Positions 52,101 through 61,237 of a stretch of 64,000 nucleotides of DNA are shown here, in pieces. Under the pieces are notes generated by a model. That model had not been told where the DNA came from. It was given only the letters and a program-made list of their open reading frames with translations, and did no database searches. The position numbers and the translations under genes are program-made. How positions within the stretch are numbered: position 1 is the stretch's first letter; every line of letters starts with the position of its first letter. This stretch comes from an uncultured Pseudomonadota bacterium (lineage in GTDB: Bacteria > Pseudomonadota > Gammaproteobacteria > Steroidobacterales > Steroidobacteraceae): the NCBI GenBank assembly GCA_903898785.1, contig CAIUGU010000038.1, positions 1 to 64,000 on the forward strand, read 5' to 3'.

Positions 52101-52310
52101 GTCATCCGTGCCGCGGCCGTGCGCGCCAAGCCCATCGTGCTCACCGGCCTCGCGGCCATGATCGGCGCCTTCTTCATCATCGACGACCCGATCTTCAACG
52201 GCCTGGCGGTGTCGCTGATCTTCGGCATTCTCGTTTCCACCGCGCTCACGCTCGTCGTCATCCCGATCCTGTACTACAGCTATCTGCGCCGGAAGGCTAA
52301 GGCCGCATAG
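49101..52310 (+). CDS. RND efflux permease (HAE/AcrB-like)
   Basis: 1069 aa; FPGASSEQVESLVASPMEQ; GILVDDAIVVVENIHRH; MIALAGIIVRNSILLVDFI. Confidence 0.94.
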   Translation: MDTPQLGLSGRIAKLFLRSELTPLLALAAMLLGVFAVLVTPREEEPQIDVTMANIIVPFPGASSEQVESLVASPMEQVLGEIDGVKHVYSVSRPGVAVLTVQFEVGEPRNEAIVRLYNAVYSNRDWRPQGLGVLEPIIKPKGIDDVPVLSLTLWTKDADRGAHELRQVAHAIEAEIKRVPGTRNVYTLGGPDDTVHVSLDPQRLAGHGLTALGLVESLKAANVVLQAGDVVGDGGVLPVQAGEFLAHRDDVAEVVVGMQEGRPVYLEDVADVIAGPDQPEQYVKFGAGAAAAARRLDLKGDVPAVTIAVSKQPGRNAIDVTDQVIARIEALKGTFIPDGVEATVTRNYGETANDKAQKLIQKLMFATVSVIVLVIVAVGWREAIVVGAAVIVTLAATLFASWAWGFTINRVSLFALIFSIGILVDDAIVVVENIHRHLLMDGTDPDRIVPAAVDEVGGPTILATFTVIAALLPMAFVSGLMGPYMAPIPINASMGMVISLAIALIFTPWLSRRLLGNLSPSHAAHDPGPTKIDALAERVLGRFLRGEESRKRRHRLYAGTGIAILVAISMVGLQWVVMKMLPFDNKSEFQIVVDMPEGTALETTVRVLDELAGSIATIPEVTDYQVYAGTAAPINFNGLVRQYYLRSGPNVGDIQVNLTDKHVRDRQSHEIALAARPALAEIGARYGATVQVVEVPPGPPIQAPIVAEIYGPFYAAMRSTALQVRDVFVATSDIVDVDSSVEKPAPRYVLEVDRGKAALLGVSQQAVSETLAVALSGHDATYLHAGRERYPVPVRLELPVAEKSEIEAVLALEVPAANGKRIPLTEVVTVRESTWDGAIYHKDLLPVAYVTGDMAGDIDSPLYGMFGIIGKLGDQYPAIEQRFITQPANPEAFSIKWDGEWQITYETFRDMGLAYSVGLILIYLLVVAQFKSYAVPLVIMAPIPLTIIGVMPGHALLGAQFTATSMIGMIALAGIIVRNSILLVDFINLEVAAGRDLVDAVIRAAAVRAKPIVLTGLAAMIGAFFIIDDPIFNGLAVSLIFGILVSTALTLVVIPILYYSYLRRKAKAA

Positions 52311-52320
52311 GAGAATCACC

Positions 52321-53589
52321 ATGGCACACGTCGTCATTCTGGGAGCATGCGTAGGGGGCGTGCCGAGCGCCTATGAACTGCGCAAGCTGCTCGGCAAGGA
52401 ACACCGCATCACGCTGGTGGGGTCGAGTCCCTACTTCGAGTTCACGCCGTCCAATCCGTGGATGGCGGTCGGCTGGAGAACCCGCGAGCAAACCCGGGAA
52501 GAGCTCGCGGGTCCGCTCGCGAAGAAGGACATCGCCTGGCATCCGCAGAAAGCGACGGCGATCGATGCCGAGGCTTCATCGCTCACCCTCGCCGACGGCA
52601 CGGTGCTCAAGTACGACTATCTCGTCATTGCGACCGGTCCCAAGCTCGCCTTCGAGGAAGTACCCGGACTCGGTCCCGATGCCTTCACGCAATCCGTGTG
52701 CACGCACGATCACGCCATGACCGCGTGGGACCGTTACCAGGAGTTCCTGAAGAACCCCGGGCCGATCGTGATCGGCGCAGCGCCGATGGCGAGCTGCTTC
52801 GGCCCGGCCTACGAATTCGCAATGATCCTTGATGCCGACCTGCGGAAGCGCAAGCTGCGCGACCGCGTTCCCATGACGTATGTCACCAGCGAGCCCTACA
52901 TCGGGCACCTGGGTCTCGGCGGCGTGGGGGACAGCAAGGGCCTGATGGAAAGCGAGATGCGCCAGCGCCACATCAAGTGGATCACCAACGCGAAGATCAC
53001 GTCCGTCGAAGCCGGCAAGGTGAACGCGACCGAGCTCGCCGAAGACGGTACGGTCAGGAAGGAGCATCAGCTGCCGTTCGCGTACAGCATGATCCTGCCC
53101 GCGTTCAAGGGCGTCGACCCCGTGGCTGCGGTGCCGGGGCTGTGCAACCCGCGTGGCTTCGTGCTGATCGATGCGCACCAGCGCAATCCGAAGTACAGGA
53201 ACATTTTCTCCGCGGGCGTCTGCGTGGCGATTCCGCCCGTCGAGCCGACACCGGTCCCGACGGGCGCACCCAAGACCGGCTACATGATCGAATCGATGGC
53301 GACGGCGCTGGCCCACAACATCGCAGCCGAGATCGCAGGCAAGCCCGCCGAGTCACGGGCCACCTGGAACGCCATCTGCCTCGCGGATTTCGGTGACACC
53401 GGCGCTGCCTTCGTCGCGCTGCCGCAGATCCCGCCGCGCAACGTCACCTGGGCGAAGGAGGGCAAATGGGTGCATCTGGCGAAGATCGCGTTCGAGAAGT
53501 ACTTCCTGCGCAAGATCCGCACCGGCGAAACCATCCCGGTCTACGAGAAGTACGTCCTCAAGGCCCTCGGCATCGAGCTGCTCAAATGA
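52321..53589 (+). CDS. sqr: Sulfide:quinone oxidoreductase-like FAD enzyme
   Basis: 422 aa; YDYLVIATGPKLAFEEVPGLGP; conserved-type cysteines SVCTHDHA, ASCFGPAYEF, PGLCNPRGF. Confidence 0.82.
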   Translation: MAHVVILGACVGGVPSAYELRKLLGKEHRITLVGSSPYFEFTPSNPWMAVGWRTREQTREELAGPLAKKDIAWHPQKATAIDAEASSLTLADGTVLKYDYLVIATGPKLAFEEVPGLGPDAFTQSVCTHDHAMTAWDRYQEFLKNPGPIVIGAAPMASCFGPAYEFAMILDADLRKRKLRDRVPMTYVTSEPYIGHLGLGGVGDSKGLMESEMRQRHIKWITNAKITSVEAGKVNATELAEDGTVRKEHQLPFAYSMILPAFKGVDPVAAVPGLCNPRGFVLIDAHQRNPKYRNIFSAGVCVAIPPVEPTPVPTGAPKTGYMIESMATALAHNIAAEIAGKPAESRATWNAICLADFGDTGAAFVALPQIPPRNVTWAKEGKWVHLAKIAFEKYFLRKIRTGETIPVYEKYVLKALGIELLK

Positions 53590-54902
53590 GCAACCGCCTT
53601 GCCTTGCTGCGCGTTTCGACGGTGCCGTTCGCAGCCAGCTTGTTGCTGATGGGACTCGCAGCGAAGGCGGAGACCCTCGAGGAAGCCTGGGCGCTGGCCC
53701 AGGGCAATGACCTCGGTCTCGCCGCGGCGCAGAGCGATGCGGAGGCAGCGCGACTGAATGCGCGGGCCGCCAAGGGAGAACGCTGGCCGACCCTGGTGGC
53801 GAGCGGGACGTTCACGCAGATGCAGGACGCGCCGGCATTCAGCTTTGGCAGCAACGTACTGCCGTTCCAGCTGCCGGAGGTGTTCAGCCACGACAACTTC
53901 GCAACGGCGGGGGTCAGCGTCGATGTGCCTCTGTATACCGGCGGGCGTATCACCAGCCAGATCGCAGCAGCCGAAGCGGGTGGCGCGGCGCGGACTGCCG
54001 ATGCGGAGCGCGCGCGGGCAGACCTGCGCCTGGCCGTGGCGGAAAGCTACGTGGCGGTCCAGCGGGCCGAGCGTGCGCTCGCGATCGCACAGAGCAACGT
54101 GGACAGCCTCACGAGGTACGTGAGCGATGTGCAGTCCATGTTCAATCGGGAAGTCGTGCCGCGCAACGACCTGCTGTCCGCGCAGGTTGCACGGGCCAAC
54201 GCGGAACAGGGCCGGCTGCAGGCTGCGAATGCGCTGGACCTGGCGAAAGCGGCTTACAACCGCCGGATGGGCCTGCCGCTTGATCGCGAGTTCACGCTGG
54301 CACCGATCACGACGTCGGTGATGGCCGACGCCGGCAGCGGGCAGGTGTCCTCGTTTGAAAAGGAGGCATTGCAGAGCCGCCACGAGATCGCCGCATTGAC
54401 TTCGCAGGGTGAGGCATTGGGCCACGCTGCTGCGGCGGAGCGTTCGAGGCTGGCACCACAGGTGAGCCTGACCGGCGGCTACCAGTACCTCGAGAACCAG
54501 GCGCTTGATCGCGACACGTTTGCGATGGCCGGTGTGGGCGTCAAGTGGGCGTTGTTCGACGGCGGGCAGGTGCGCAACCGCAGTGCGAGCCTGCGCCAGA
54601 CGCAACGGGCCACCGAACAGCGACTCGACGACCTGCGTTCGATGATCGCGCTCGAGGTCCGCCAGGCGTGGTTTACGCTGCAGGAGTCACGGGCCCGGAC
54701 CGAGGTTGCCCGCGGCGCGGTGGAGCAGGCCGAAGAAAACCTGCGCATCGCGAGCCAGCAGTACGCCGCGGGGCTCGTGAACAGCACTCGCGTGCTTGAA
54801 GCGGTAGCGCTGCGCGTACAGAGCCTCGGCAATCGCGAGAACGCCGTGCTCGATGTCAGTCTCGCGCAATTGCGACTCGCCCGGACGATCGGCAGGCTGT
54901 AG
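53586..54902 (+). CDS. TolC-family outer membrane efflux protein
   Basis: 438 aa from MSNRLALLRV; ATGA overlap with SQR; ETLEEAWALAQGNDLGLAAAQSDAEAARLN. Confidence 0.9.
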   Translation: MSNRLALLRVSTVPFAASLLLMGLAAKAETLEEAWALAQGNDLGLAAAQSDAEAARLNARAAKGERWPTLVASGTFTQMQDAPAFSFGSNVLPFQLPEVFSHDNFATAGVSVDVPLYTGGRITSQIAAAEAGGAARTADAERARADLRLAVAESYVAVQRAERALAIAQSNVDSLTRYVSDVQSMFNREVVPRNDLLSAQVARANAEQGRLQAANALDLAKAAYNRRMGLPLDREFTLAPITTSVMADAGSGQVSSFEKEALQSRHEIAALTSQGEALGHAAAAERSRLAPQVSLTGGYQYLENQALDRDTFAMAGVGVKWALFDGGQVRNRSASLRQTQRATEQRLDDLRSMIALEVRQAWFTLQESRARTEVARGAVEQAEENLRIASQQYAAGLVNSTRVLEAVALRVQSLGNRENAVLDVSLAQLRLARTIGRL

Positions 54903-54950
54903 TCAGGCCAGGGGGTTGAAATTCCCCGTCGCGAGACCTAAACAGGAACC

Positions 54951-55403
54951 ATGGAGTCAAACACCGCCTCGTTGCACATCGTCTGTCCGGCCTGCAGCGC
55001 GATCAATCGCGTTCCCGAGGGCAGGCTGGCGGATGCTCCCCATTGCGCCAGGTGCAAGCAGCCCCTGTTCCAGGGCAAGCCCGTCGCGCTGGAGGCAGCC
55101 GCGTTCGAGCGGCAACTCACGCGCAACGACATTCCGCTGATCGTCGACTTCTGGGCCGAGTGGTGTGGTCCCTGCCACATGATGGCACCTACCTTCGCCG
55201 AGGCGGCAAAGCGGCTGGAGCCCCGCGTTCGACTCGCCAAGGTGGATACCGAAGCCGAGCCGGGGATCGCGGGCCGCTATGCGATCCGCAGCATCCCCAC
55301 ACTGATTGCGTTCCGCGGCGGCCGCGAGATCGGAAGGCAGTCGGGGGCCCTGCCACTGGAAGCGTTGCTGGGCTGGAGCCGCCAGGTCCTGGGCATCAGG
55401 TAG
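54951..55403 (+). CDS. trxC: Thioredoxin 2 (TrxC-type, N-terminal Zn motif)
   Basis: 150 aa; CPAC...CARC and DFWAEWCGPCHMMAP. Confidence 0.92.
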   Translation: MESNTASLHIVCPACSAINRVPEGRLADAPHCARCKQPLFQGKPVALEAAAFERQLTRNDIPLIVDFWAEWCGPCHMMAPTFAEAAKRLEPRVRLAKVDTEAEPGIAGRYAIRSIPTLIAFRGGREIGRQSGALPLEALLGWSRQVLGIR

Positions 55404-55536
55404 CGTCGCCCGCTCGAACTCCGGCGAGCGTTCCTGGGGCCGGCGCAGGGAATGCAACTCCGTCGAAGTCCTTCTGGACAGCATCAGGCGGAAAGGGAAG
55501 ACTCTTCTCCCTCTTCCTGCCGTTTCCACTACGCCT

Positions 55537-56226
55537 ATGAGACATCGAGAACTTCACCGCGCCTCGCGCATCGGCTGGTTGCGTGCCGCCGTCCTCGGTG
55601 CGAACGACGGCCTGATCTCGACCGCCAGCCTCGTTGTCGGTGTCGCGGCATCGGCGGCCACCCGCTCCGAGGTGATGGTGGCCGGCGTCGCCGGGCTCGT
55701 TGCCGGTGCGTTGTCCATGGCGGCAGGCGAGTACGTGTCGGTGAGCTCGCAGTCCGATACCGAGGAAGCGGACCTCGCACGCGAGCGCAAGGAGCTTGCA
55801 ACGGATCCGGAGTCCGAGCACGCGGAGCTCGCGAACATCTACGTGAGTCGCGGTGTCGAACCCGGGCTCGCTGACCAGGTGGCGACGCAGATGATGGCGA
55901 AGGATGCGCTCGGTGCGCATGCACGCGACGAACTCGGCATGTCCGACATCACGATGGCGAAGCCGCTTCAGGCCGCCTGGGCTTCCGCGGCGACGTTTGC
56001 ATCCGGCGCCGTACTGCCGTTGATTGCCGTCATGCTGCTGCCGACTGCATACCTGTTGCCCGGTCTCGGATTGATCGTGCTGGTCCTGCTCGCACTGCTC
56101 GGCGGACTCGCTGCGCGCACGGGCGGCGCGCCGATGGGAAAGGGCATCCTGCGCGTGACGTTCTGGGGCCTCGTGGCGATGGCAGTTACGGCGGGCGTGG
56201 GCCGGTTGTTCGGCGCCGTCGCATGA
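55537..56226 (+). CDS. VIT1/CCC1 family transporter
   Basis: 229 aa; GWLRAAVLGANDGLISTASLVVGVAA; SMAAGEYVSVSSQSDTEEADL. Confidence 0.92.
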   Translation: MRHRELHRASRIGWLRAAVLGANDGLISTASLVVGVAASAATRSEVMVAGVAGLVAGALSMAAGEYVSVSSQSDTEEADLARERKELATDPESEHAELANIYVSRGVEPGLADQVATQMMAKDALGAHARDELGMSDITMAKPLQAAWASAATFASGAVLPLIAVMLLPTAYLLPGLGLIVLVLLALLGGLAARTGGAPMGKGILRVTFWGLVAMAVTAGVGRLFGAVA

Positions 56227-56534
56227 AGCCGCAGCACATGGCAGCCGCGCTGGCGGGGATCGGCATGCTGGCCGCATGCACTGTGGCCGCGCCGCCAGAG
56301 GCTGCCCCGCGTGCGTCGGCAGAGTCGGCAGCGCGGATCGACTGGGATCAGGCGATCGCGCTGCTGCGCTCGGGGCGCGTGCTTGCAGTGACCCAGCTGC
56401 ACGACCTCAGCGTCACGTTGACCACCGACGACGGCAGGCAACATGTGACGACAGAGCCGGCGATCGACGCGATCTTCAGCGCGATGACGCTCAACGCTCC
56501 CAACGCGCAGTCGATCGTCGTGGCAACGGAATGA
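56223..56534 (+). CDS. Small putative lipoprotein
   Basis: 103 aa; lipobox MLAACT; ATGA overlap with VIT gene. Confidence 0.6.
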   Translation: MKPQHMAAALAGIGMLAACTVAAPPEAAPRASAESAARIDWDQAIALLRSGRVLAVTQLHDLSVTLTTDDGRQHVTTEPAIDAIFSAMTLNAPNAQSIVVATE

Positions 56535-56546
56535 CCCGGGTATTGC

Positions 56547-57683
56547 CTAGAGCGCCTTCACCGGGTTCGTCAGCGTGCCGATGCCTTCGTACGTGCAGAC
56601 GGACAGGTCGCCGTCCTTGAAGAAGATCGGCGGCTTGCGCGCATTGCCCACGCCGCCCGGCGTACCGGTGGCGATCACGTCGCCGACCTGCAGCGTCATG
56701 ATGTTCGACGCGTAGACGATCTGCTCGAACACGTTGTGGATCATCAGGGCGGAGTTGTCCTCCTGCAGCACCTGGCCGTTCAGCGAGAAGCGGATGTTGA
56801 TGTTCTGGGGATTCGGCACGAACTCCTTCGGAACGATGAACGGGCCCATCGGCGCAAACGTGTCGTGCGACTTGCCCATCATCCAGTCCGACCCGTAGCG
56901 CGTGTCGCCGCGGCCCTCGCGATCCGACACGTCGTTCTCGAGCGTATAGCCGAAGATATGGTTGGCCGCCTGTGCGAGGGGTACGCGGCTCGCGGTCTTG
57001 CCGACGACCACGCCCATCTCGCATTCCCAGTCCACCATCTTGCGGCCGGGCGGTATCAGGATGGTCTCGCCGTCGGCGATGATGGCGGACGGTGCCTTCA
57101 GGAACATGTACGGGTTCCAGCGCTTGTCGTCGGGCGCGCGCTCCCAGATGGCCGTGGCGCTCTTCGTGCCGGGAGGAGGGGCCCCCGGTCCGTTGTTCAA
57201 CGGCACGCCCATGTCGCGCACGCCGCGCATCTCGGTGTCGTGGTCGCGGTAGTTCACCGCCACGTTCAGCAGCTTGCCGGGATACATGATCGGCGGACGC
57301 ACGCGCAGGTCCTTCAGCTGGTACACGTACGGCAATCGCTGCGTCGGCGGCGTCGAGTTCACGAGCGCAACGACCTGCAGGATGCGTTCACGGATGCCCG
57401 CATCGTAGCGGTTGATGAGGTCCTTCATGTCGGAGGGCGCGGCCACCGAGGATGCCGGCGTGCGGATCGCGGCGTGCGCGGCGGCGAAGTCGACGATCAC
57501 GGTGTCCCTGAGCACGAGGCCGACGAAGGTGCGGCCCTGCGACTCGAACGTGCCGAGCTTGAAAGCGGCCTGGGCCTGGGGGGGTGCGGCGGCATGGACG
57601 GCCGCTGACGCGAGTCCGACGCTTCCGAGTAACAGGATGCGACCCAGCTGCAGCGCGAGGGAACGGAACGAAATTCTTGTCAT
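56547..57683 (-). CDS. Fumarylacetoacetate hydrolase-family protein with signal peptide
   Basis: 378 aa; DWECEMGVVVGKTASRVP, YTLENDVSDREG, GTPGGVGNARKP; N-terminal hydrophobic signal ending AVHAAAPP. Confidence 0.85.
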   Translation of the reverse strand: MTRISFRSLALQLGRILLLGSVGLASAAVHAAAPPQAQAAFKLGTFESQGRTFVGLVLRDTVIVDFAAAHAAIRTPASSVAAPSDMKDLINRYDAGIRERILQVVALVNSTPPTQRLPYVYQLKDLRVRPPIMYPGKLLNVAVNYRDHDTEMRGVRDMGVPLNNGPGAPPPGTKSATAIWERAPDDKRWNPYMFLKAPSAIIADGETILIPPGRKMVDWECEMGVVVGKTASRVPLAQAANHIFGYTLENDVSDREGRGDTRYGSDWMMGKSHDTFAPMGPFIVPKEFVPNPQNINIRFSLNGQVLQEDNSALMIHNVFEQIVYASNIMTLQVGDVIATGTPGGVGNARKPPIFFKDGDLSVCTYEGIGTLTNPVKAL

Positions 57684-57781
57684 GGCAGGACCCCGTAAGG
57701 ACAGACATCTGTAAAGTAATGCGGTTGCAGGCAGAAAGCCACGGCTGGAACGCGAGGCCGTCAATGCGAAGGAGCAGATCC

Positions 57782-58528
57782 ATGATCCCGCGAAGAATTC
57801 TTGGAGCGATTGCCCTGCTGTTGTCCAGCCAGCTGGCAACGGCAGCGACCCTCAGGGTCCTCAGCACGGGGGCTGTCGAACCCGGCATTCGCGCGGCCGC
57901 CGCGGAGTTCGAGCGGGCTACGGGCCACGAGGTGCAGCTGACGTTCCAGACTGCCCCGGAAGTGAAGCGGCATCTGGAAGCACGCGAAGTCTGGGACCTT
58001 GCCGTCGCCACCCCCGCAACGATCGACGAGCAGACCAAAGCCGGCTTGTTGCTCGGCGGCGCGGTGACGTTGGGTCGCGTCGGCGTCGGTATTGCGGTGC
58101 GGCAGGGCGTGGCCTTCCCCGACATTGCCACGGTGGAGGCCGTCAAGCGGGCGGCCCTTGCTGCGGACACCGTGTTCGTCAGCCGGGGCTCGACCGGCGT
58201 GTATGCCGAGGGATTGCTGAAGAAGCTCGGCGTGTTCGAGCAGCTCGCCCGCGTCGTCCGTGAGGATCGGGGCTCCGAGGCGATGCATCGCCTCGCCACG
58301 ACGCCGGGCAACGGGCTCGCCTTCGGCGCGCTGACCGAGATTGCGTCCGCCCGCGAGGAGGGAGTCCTCCTGGTCGGGCCGCTGCCGGCCGAACTGCAGA
58401 ACTACACCGCCTATGTGATCGCCCAGATGAGGCAGGCGCCGGCCCCGGACGCGGCCGCCGCGTTCCTTAAGTATCTGAATTCACCCGCATCGCAGGCGAT
58501 CTTTCGCGCCGCAGGGATCGAAAAGTAG
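57782..58528 (+). CDS. Extracellular solute-binding protein (ModA-like)
   Basis: 248 aa; signal peptide; RVLSTGAVEPGIRAAAAEFERATGHEVQLTFQTAPEVKRHLEA. Confidence 0.82.
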   Translation: MIPRRILGAIALLLSSQLATAATLRVLSTGAVEPGIRAAAAEFERATGHEVQLTFQTAPEVKRHLEAREVWDLAVATPATIDEQTKAGLLLGGAVTLGRVGVGIAVRQGVAFPDIATVEAVKRAALAADTVFVSRGSTGVYAEGLLKKLGVFEQLARVVREDRGSEAMHRLATTPGNGLAFGALTEIASAREEGVLLVGPLPAELQNYTAYVIAQMRQAPAPDAAAAFLKYLNSPASQAIFRAAGIEK

Positions 58529-58782
58529 GCCTCCCTGTCCATGCCGTGCGCCGCCGCGGCCACGATTCTGCGCGCCTGCCCGAGGCATGCCGGCAAATCG
58601 ATGAGCCAAAATAGAGCAGGAACAGAGACCTATGCACCTTTGCTCCGCGGGGAAACACTGGCATTCTCCGGCGCAGACGTTATGGCATACCACTTGCAGC
58701 GGGCTGGGCGAGGCAACCCGCCGCCGCATCGGTCCGGGAGTGCGCCGTTCGTACATCCGACCAACACTGAGTGAGGCATTTC

Positions 58783-61206
58783 ATGGATACCCTGACCCAG
58801 CGCGCCGGCGCCTACCGTCTGGCCGCCGCGATCTCCGCAATTCTTGCCGCCGGCTCGGTCCAGGCCGCCCAGCCCGCAGAGGAAATCGCAGAGATCATCG
58901 TGACGGCGACGCGTCGAGCCGAAGACATCCAGGACATTCCCCTCAACATCGCCGCCATCGGCGGGGAGCAGCTTGAGCGCCAAGGCATTACCGACCTTGC
59001 GAACCTCGGCCGTGCGGTGCCGGGCCTGTACGTCATCGACCAGGGCAAGCGCACGTCCAACCAGATCATCGTCCGCGGCCTCAACGTCAGCAACGTCGGT
59101 GCCCAGGACAGCGCGGGCAATGACGCCGGCGACATCGTGTCGACCTATGTCGGCGAGATTCCGCTGTACATTGACCTCGATCTCGAGGACATGCAGCGAG
59201 TCGAAGTCCTGCTCGGGCCGCAAGGCACGCTGTACGGCTCGGGCACCATGGGCGGCGCGATCCGCTACATCCCGAACCGGCCGCAGCTGGATGCCACTTC
59301 GCTGACATTGCGCGGCGCAGGCTACAGCCTCTCGCAGAGCGATGACTGGGGCAAGAAAGGCGGATTCACGGTCAACCTGCCGCTCACCGACATCCTGGCA
59401 TTCCGCGCGTCGCTCGATTACACGGACGACCCCGGATTCATCGACCAGCCGTTCCTCGTGAAGCAGGCGGGGTTGTCGGATCCCGAACCGAACTTCGCGA
59501 ATGCGTCGGCGGTGGCGGCGAACCTGTTCCGCAAGGACGACACGAACTACACCGAAACGACGTCCGGGCGCGTGGCCCTGCGCGGCCAGCCGGTGGCGGG
59601 CGTCGACGTCAACTTCACGCACTATTTCCAGACCATGGAATCGGGCGGTCGCAACGGCAATTCCGTCGCTGCCTTCGGTACCGGCCGCTATGAGTCGGCA
59701 AGCCGTTACCTCGAGCCCAACAAGCGCGTCAACCGCATGACGGCAGTCGAGATCACCGCTGACCTCGGATTCGCAGAGCTGACGTCCGCCACGGCGCAAT
59801 CGCGGTACAAGGACATCGGCGGCCGCGACCAGACGGACCTGCTGATCACGCTCGAATACAGCTACGAAGCGTTCCCGACGTTCTCCGCCTTCACGCGCGA
59901 CCTGGCGAGCGAAGACACCTTCAACCAGGAGCTGCGGCTCGTCTCGAAGTCCGATGGTCCGTTCAACTGGATCGGCGGCCTGTTCTACAACAAGCTGCAC
60001 GGCGACGCCGTCAGCATCGAGTACACGCCGCACTACGACGACTACCTTGCCGGTTTCCTGGGCGGCACGGGCCGTCCGGACGACATCGAGTACATTGCTC
60101 CGACATCCGAGGACCTCACCGAGAAGGCCGTGTACGGTGAAGTCAGCTACGACTTCACCGACAAATGGCAGGTCACGGCAGGCGCGCGCCTGTACAAGTA
60201 CGATTACGCTGCCGAGAGCGGTGCCGATTTCCCGGTGCTCAACTCGGCCCTTGGGCTGGCGGGACCCGACGAGATCAACGTCGACCTGAATCCGAGCGGG
60301 CAAAAGGACAGCGGCGCGCTCTACAAGCTCAATACGCGCTACCAGTTCACCGACGACCTGATGGGTTACCTGACTTTCAGCCAGGGCTATCGCATCGGCA
60401 GCAGCAACGGCCTCGATCTCTGCCAGAGCGGGTCGACCACCCAGACGGTGTGCGCGAGCGCCGGCGAGTTCGAGTACTTCCCGGACAAGACCAACAACTA
60501 CGAACTCGGCATCCGCAGCCAGTGGCTGAACAACACGCTGACGCTCAACGGCTCCGTGTTCTTCATCGACTGGGTCGATCCGCAGTTGTCGAGCGCGACC
60601 CTCGTGGGATCGTCGCCGATCATCAAGAACGGCAAGGGCGCGGAGTCGAAGGGTGTGGAAGTGTCCTTCAACGCGAAGCTCACGGACCGGTTCACCATGA
60701 GCGGCAGCTATGCCTACACGCAGGCCGAGTTGTCGGCGGATGCCCCGGCGCTGCTGCTCGGCATCGGACCTCCCGGCTTCTTCACGGGCACGTTCACGAA
60801 CGGCCGGGCGGGCGACCGACTCCCGGGCTCGCCGGAGAACCAGGCGACGTTCCAGGCCAACTACCAGATGCCGCTCGGCGCGGACTGGACGCTGGACTTC
60901 GACTACGGCCTCGCCATGGTCGGCAACATCATCACCAAAGTCGGCCTGCGCGAGAGCGGCGAAACGTTGCCCGGATACACCGTCCACCAGGCTGCGGCCA
61001 CGCTGCGCGGCGATGCGTGGAGCCTGAGCCTGTACTCGCGGAACCTGTTCAACAAGTACGCCGTGACGGGCGTGCGCTCCACCCGGAACTTCATCCAGAC
61101 GGTGGCGGACGAGAACGGCGATCCGGTGCGCGTGCGCAGCTACATGGAAGACGTGCTGCGTCCCCGCGAGATCGGCCTGCGCTTCAGCTACGACTTCAAG
61201 CTCTGA
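58783..61206 (+). CDS. TonB-dependent receptor
   Basis: AEEIAEIIVTATRRAEDIQDIPLNIAAI; VEVLLGPQGTLYGSGTMGGAIRYI; C-terminal IGLRFSYDFKL. Confidence 0.93.
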   Translation: MDTLTQRAGAYRLAAAISAILAAGSVQAAQPAEEIAEIIVTATRRAEDIQDIPLNIAAIGGEQLERQGITDLANLGRAVPGLYVIDQGKRTSNQIIVRGLNVSNVGAQDSAGNDAGDIVSTYVGEIPLYIDLDLEDMQRVEVLLGPQGTLYGSGTMGGAIRYIPNRPQLDATSLTLRGAGYSLSQSDDWGKKGGFTVNLPLTDILAFRASLDYTDDPGFIDQPFLVKQAGLSDPEPNFANASAVAANLFRKDDTNYTETTSGRVALRGQPVAGVDVNFTHYFQTMESGGRNGNSVAAFGTGRYESASRYLEPNKRVNRMTAVEITADLGFAELTSATAQSRYKDIGGRDQTDLLITLEYSYEAFPTFSAFTRDLASEDTFNQELRLVSKSDGPFNWIGGLFYNKLHGDAVSIEYTPHYDDYLAGFLGGTGRPDDIEYIAPTSEDLTEKAVYGEVSYDFTDKWQVTAGARLYKYDYAAESGADFPVLNSALGLAGPDEINVDLNPSGQKDSGALYKLNTRYQFTDDLMGYLTFSQGYRIGSSNGLDLCQSGSTTQTVCASAGEFEYFPDKTNNYELGIRSQWLNNTLTLNGSVFFIDWVDPQLSSATLVGSSPIIKNGKGAESKGVEVSFNAKLTDRFTMSGSYAYTQAELSADAPALLLGIGPPGFFTGTFTNGRAGDRLPGSPENQATFQANYQMPLGADWTLDFDYGLAMVGNIITKVGLRESGETLPGYTVHQAAATLRGDAWSLSLYSRNLFNKYAVTGVRSTRNFIQTVADENGDPVRVRSYMEDVLRPREIGLRFSYDFKL

Positions 61207-61237
61207 GGCGGCTCGCTTCGGCTATCATCCGGAGGGA

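Noticed and set aside
49122-52337. Long minus-strand ORFs opposite the RND permease
   Set aside because: Low-complexity Asp/His/Arg-rich shadow translations.
58630-60987. 785-aa minus-strand ORF
   Set aside because: Shadow of the TonB-dependent receptor.
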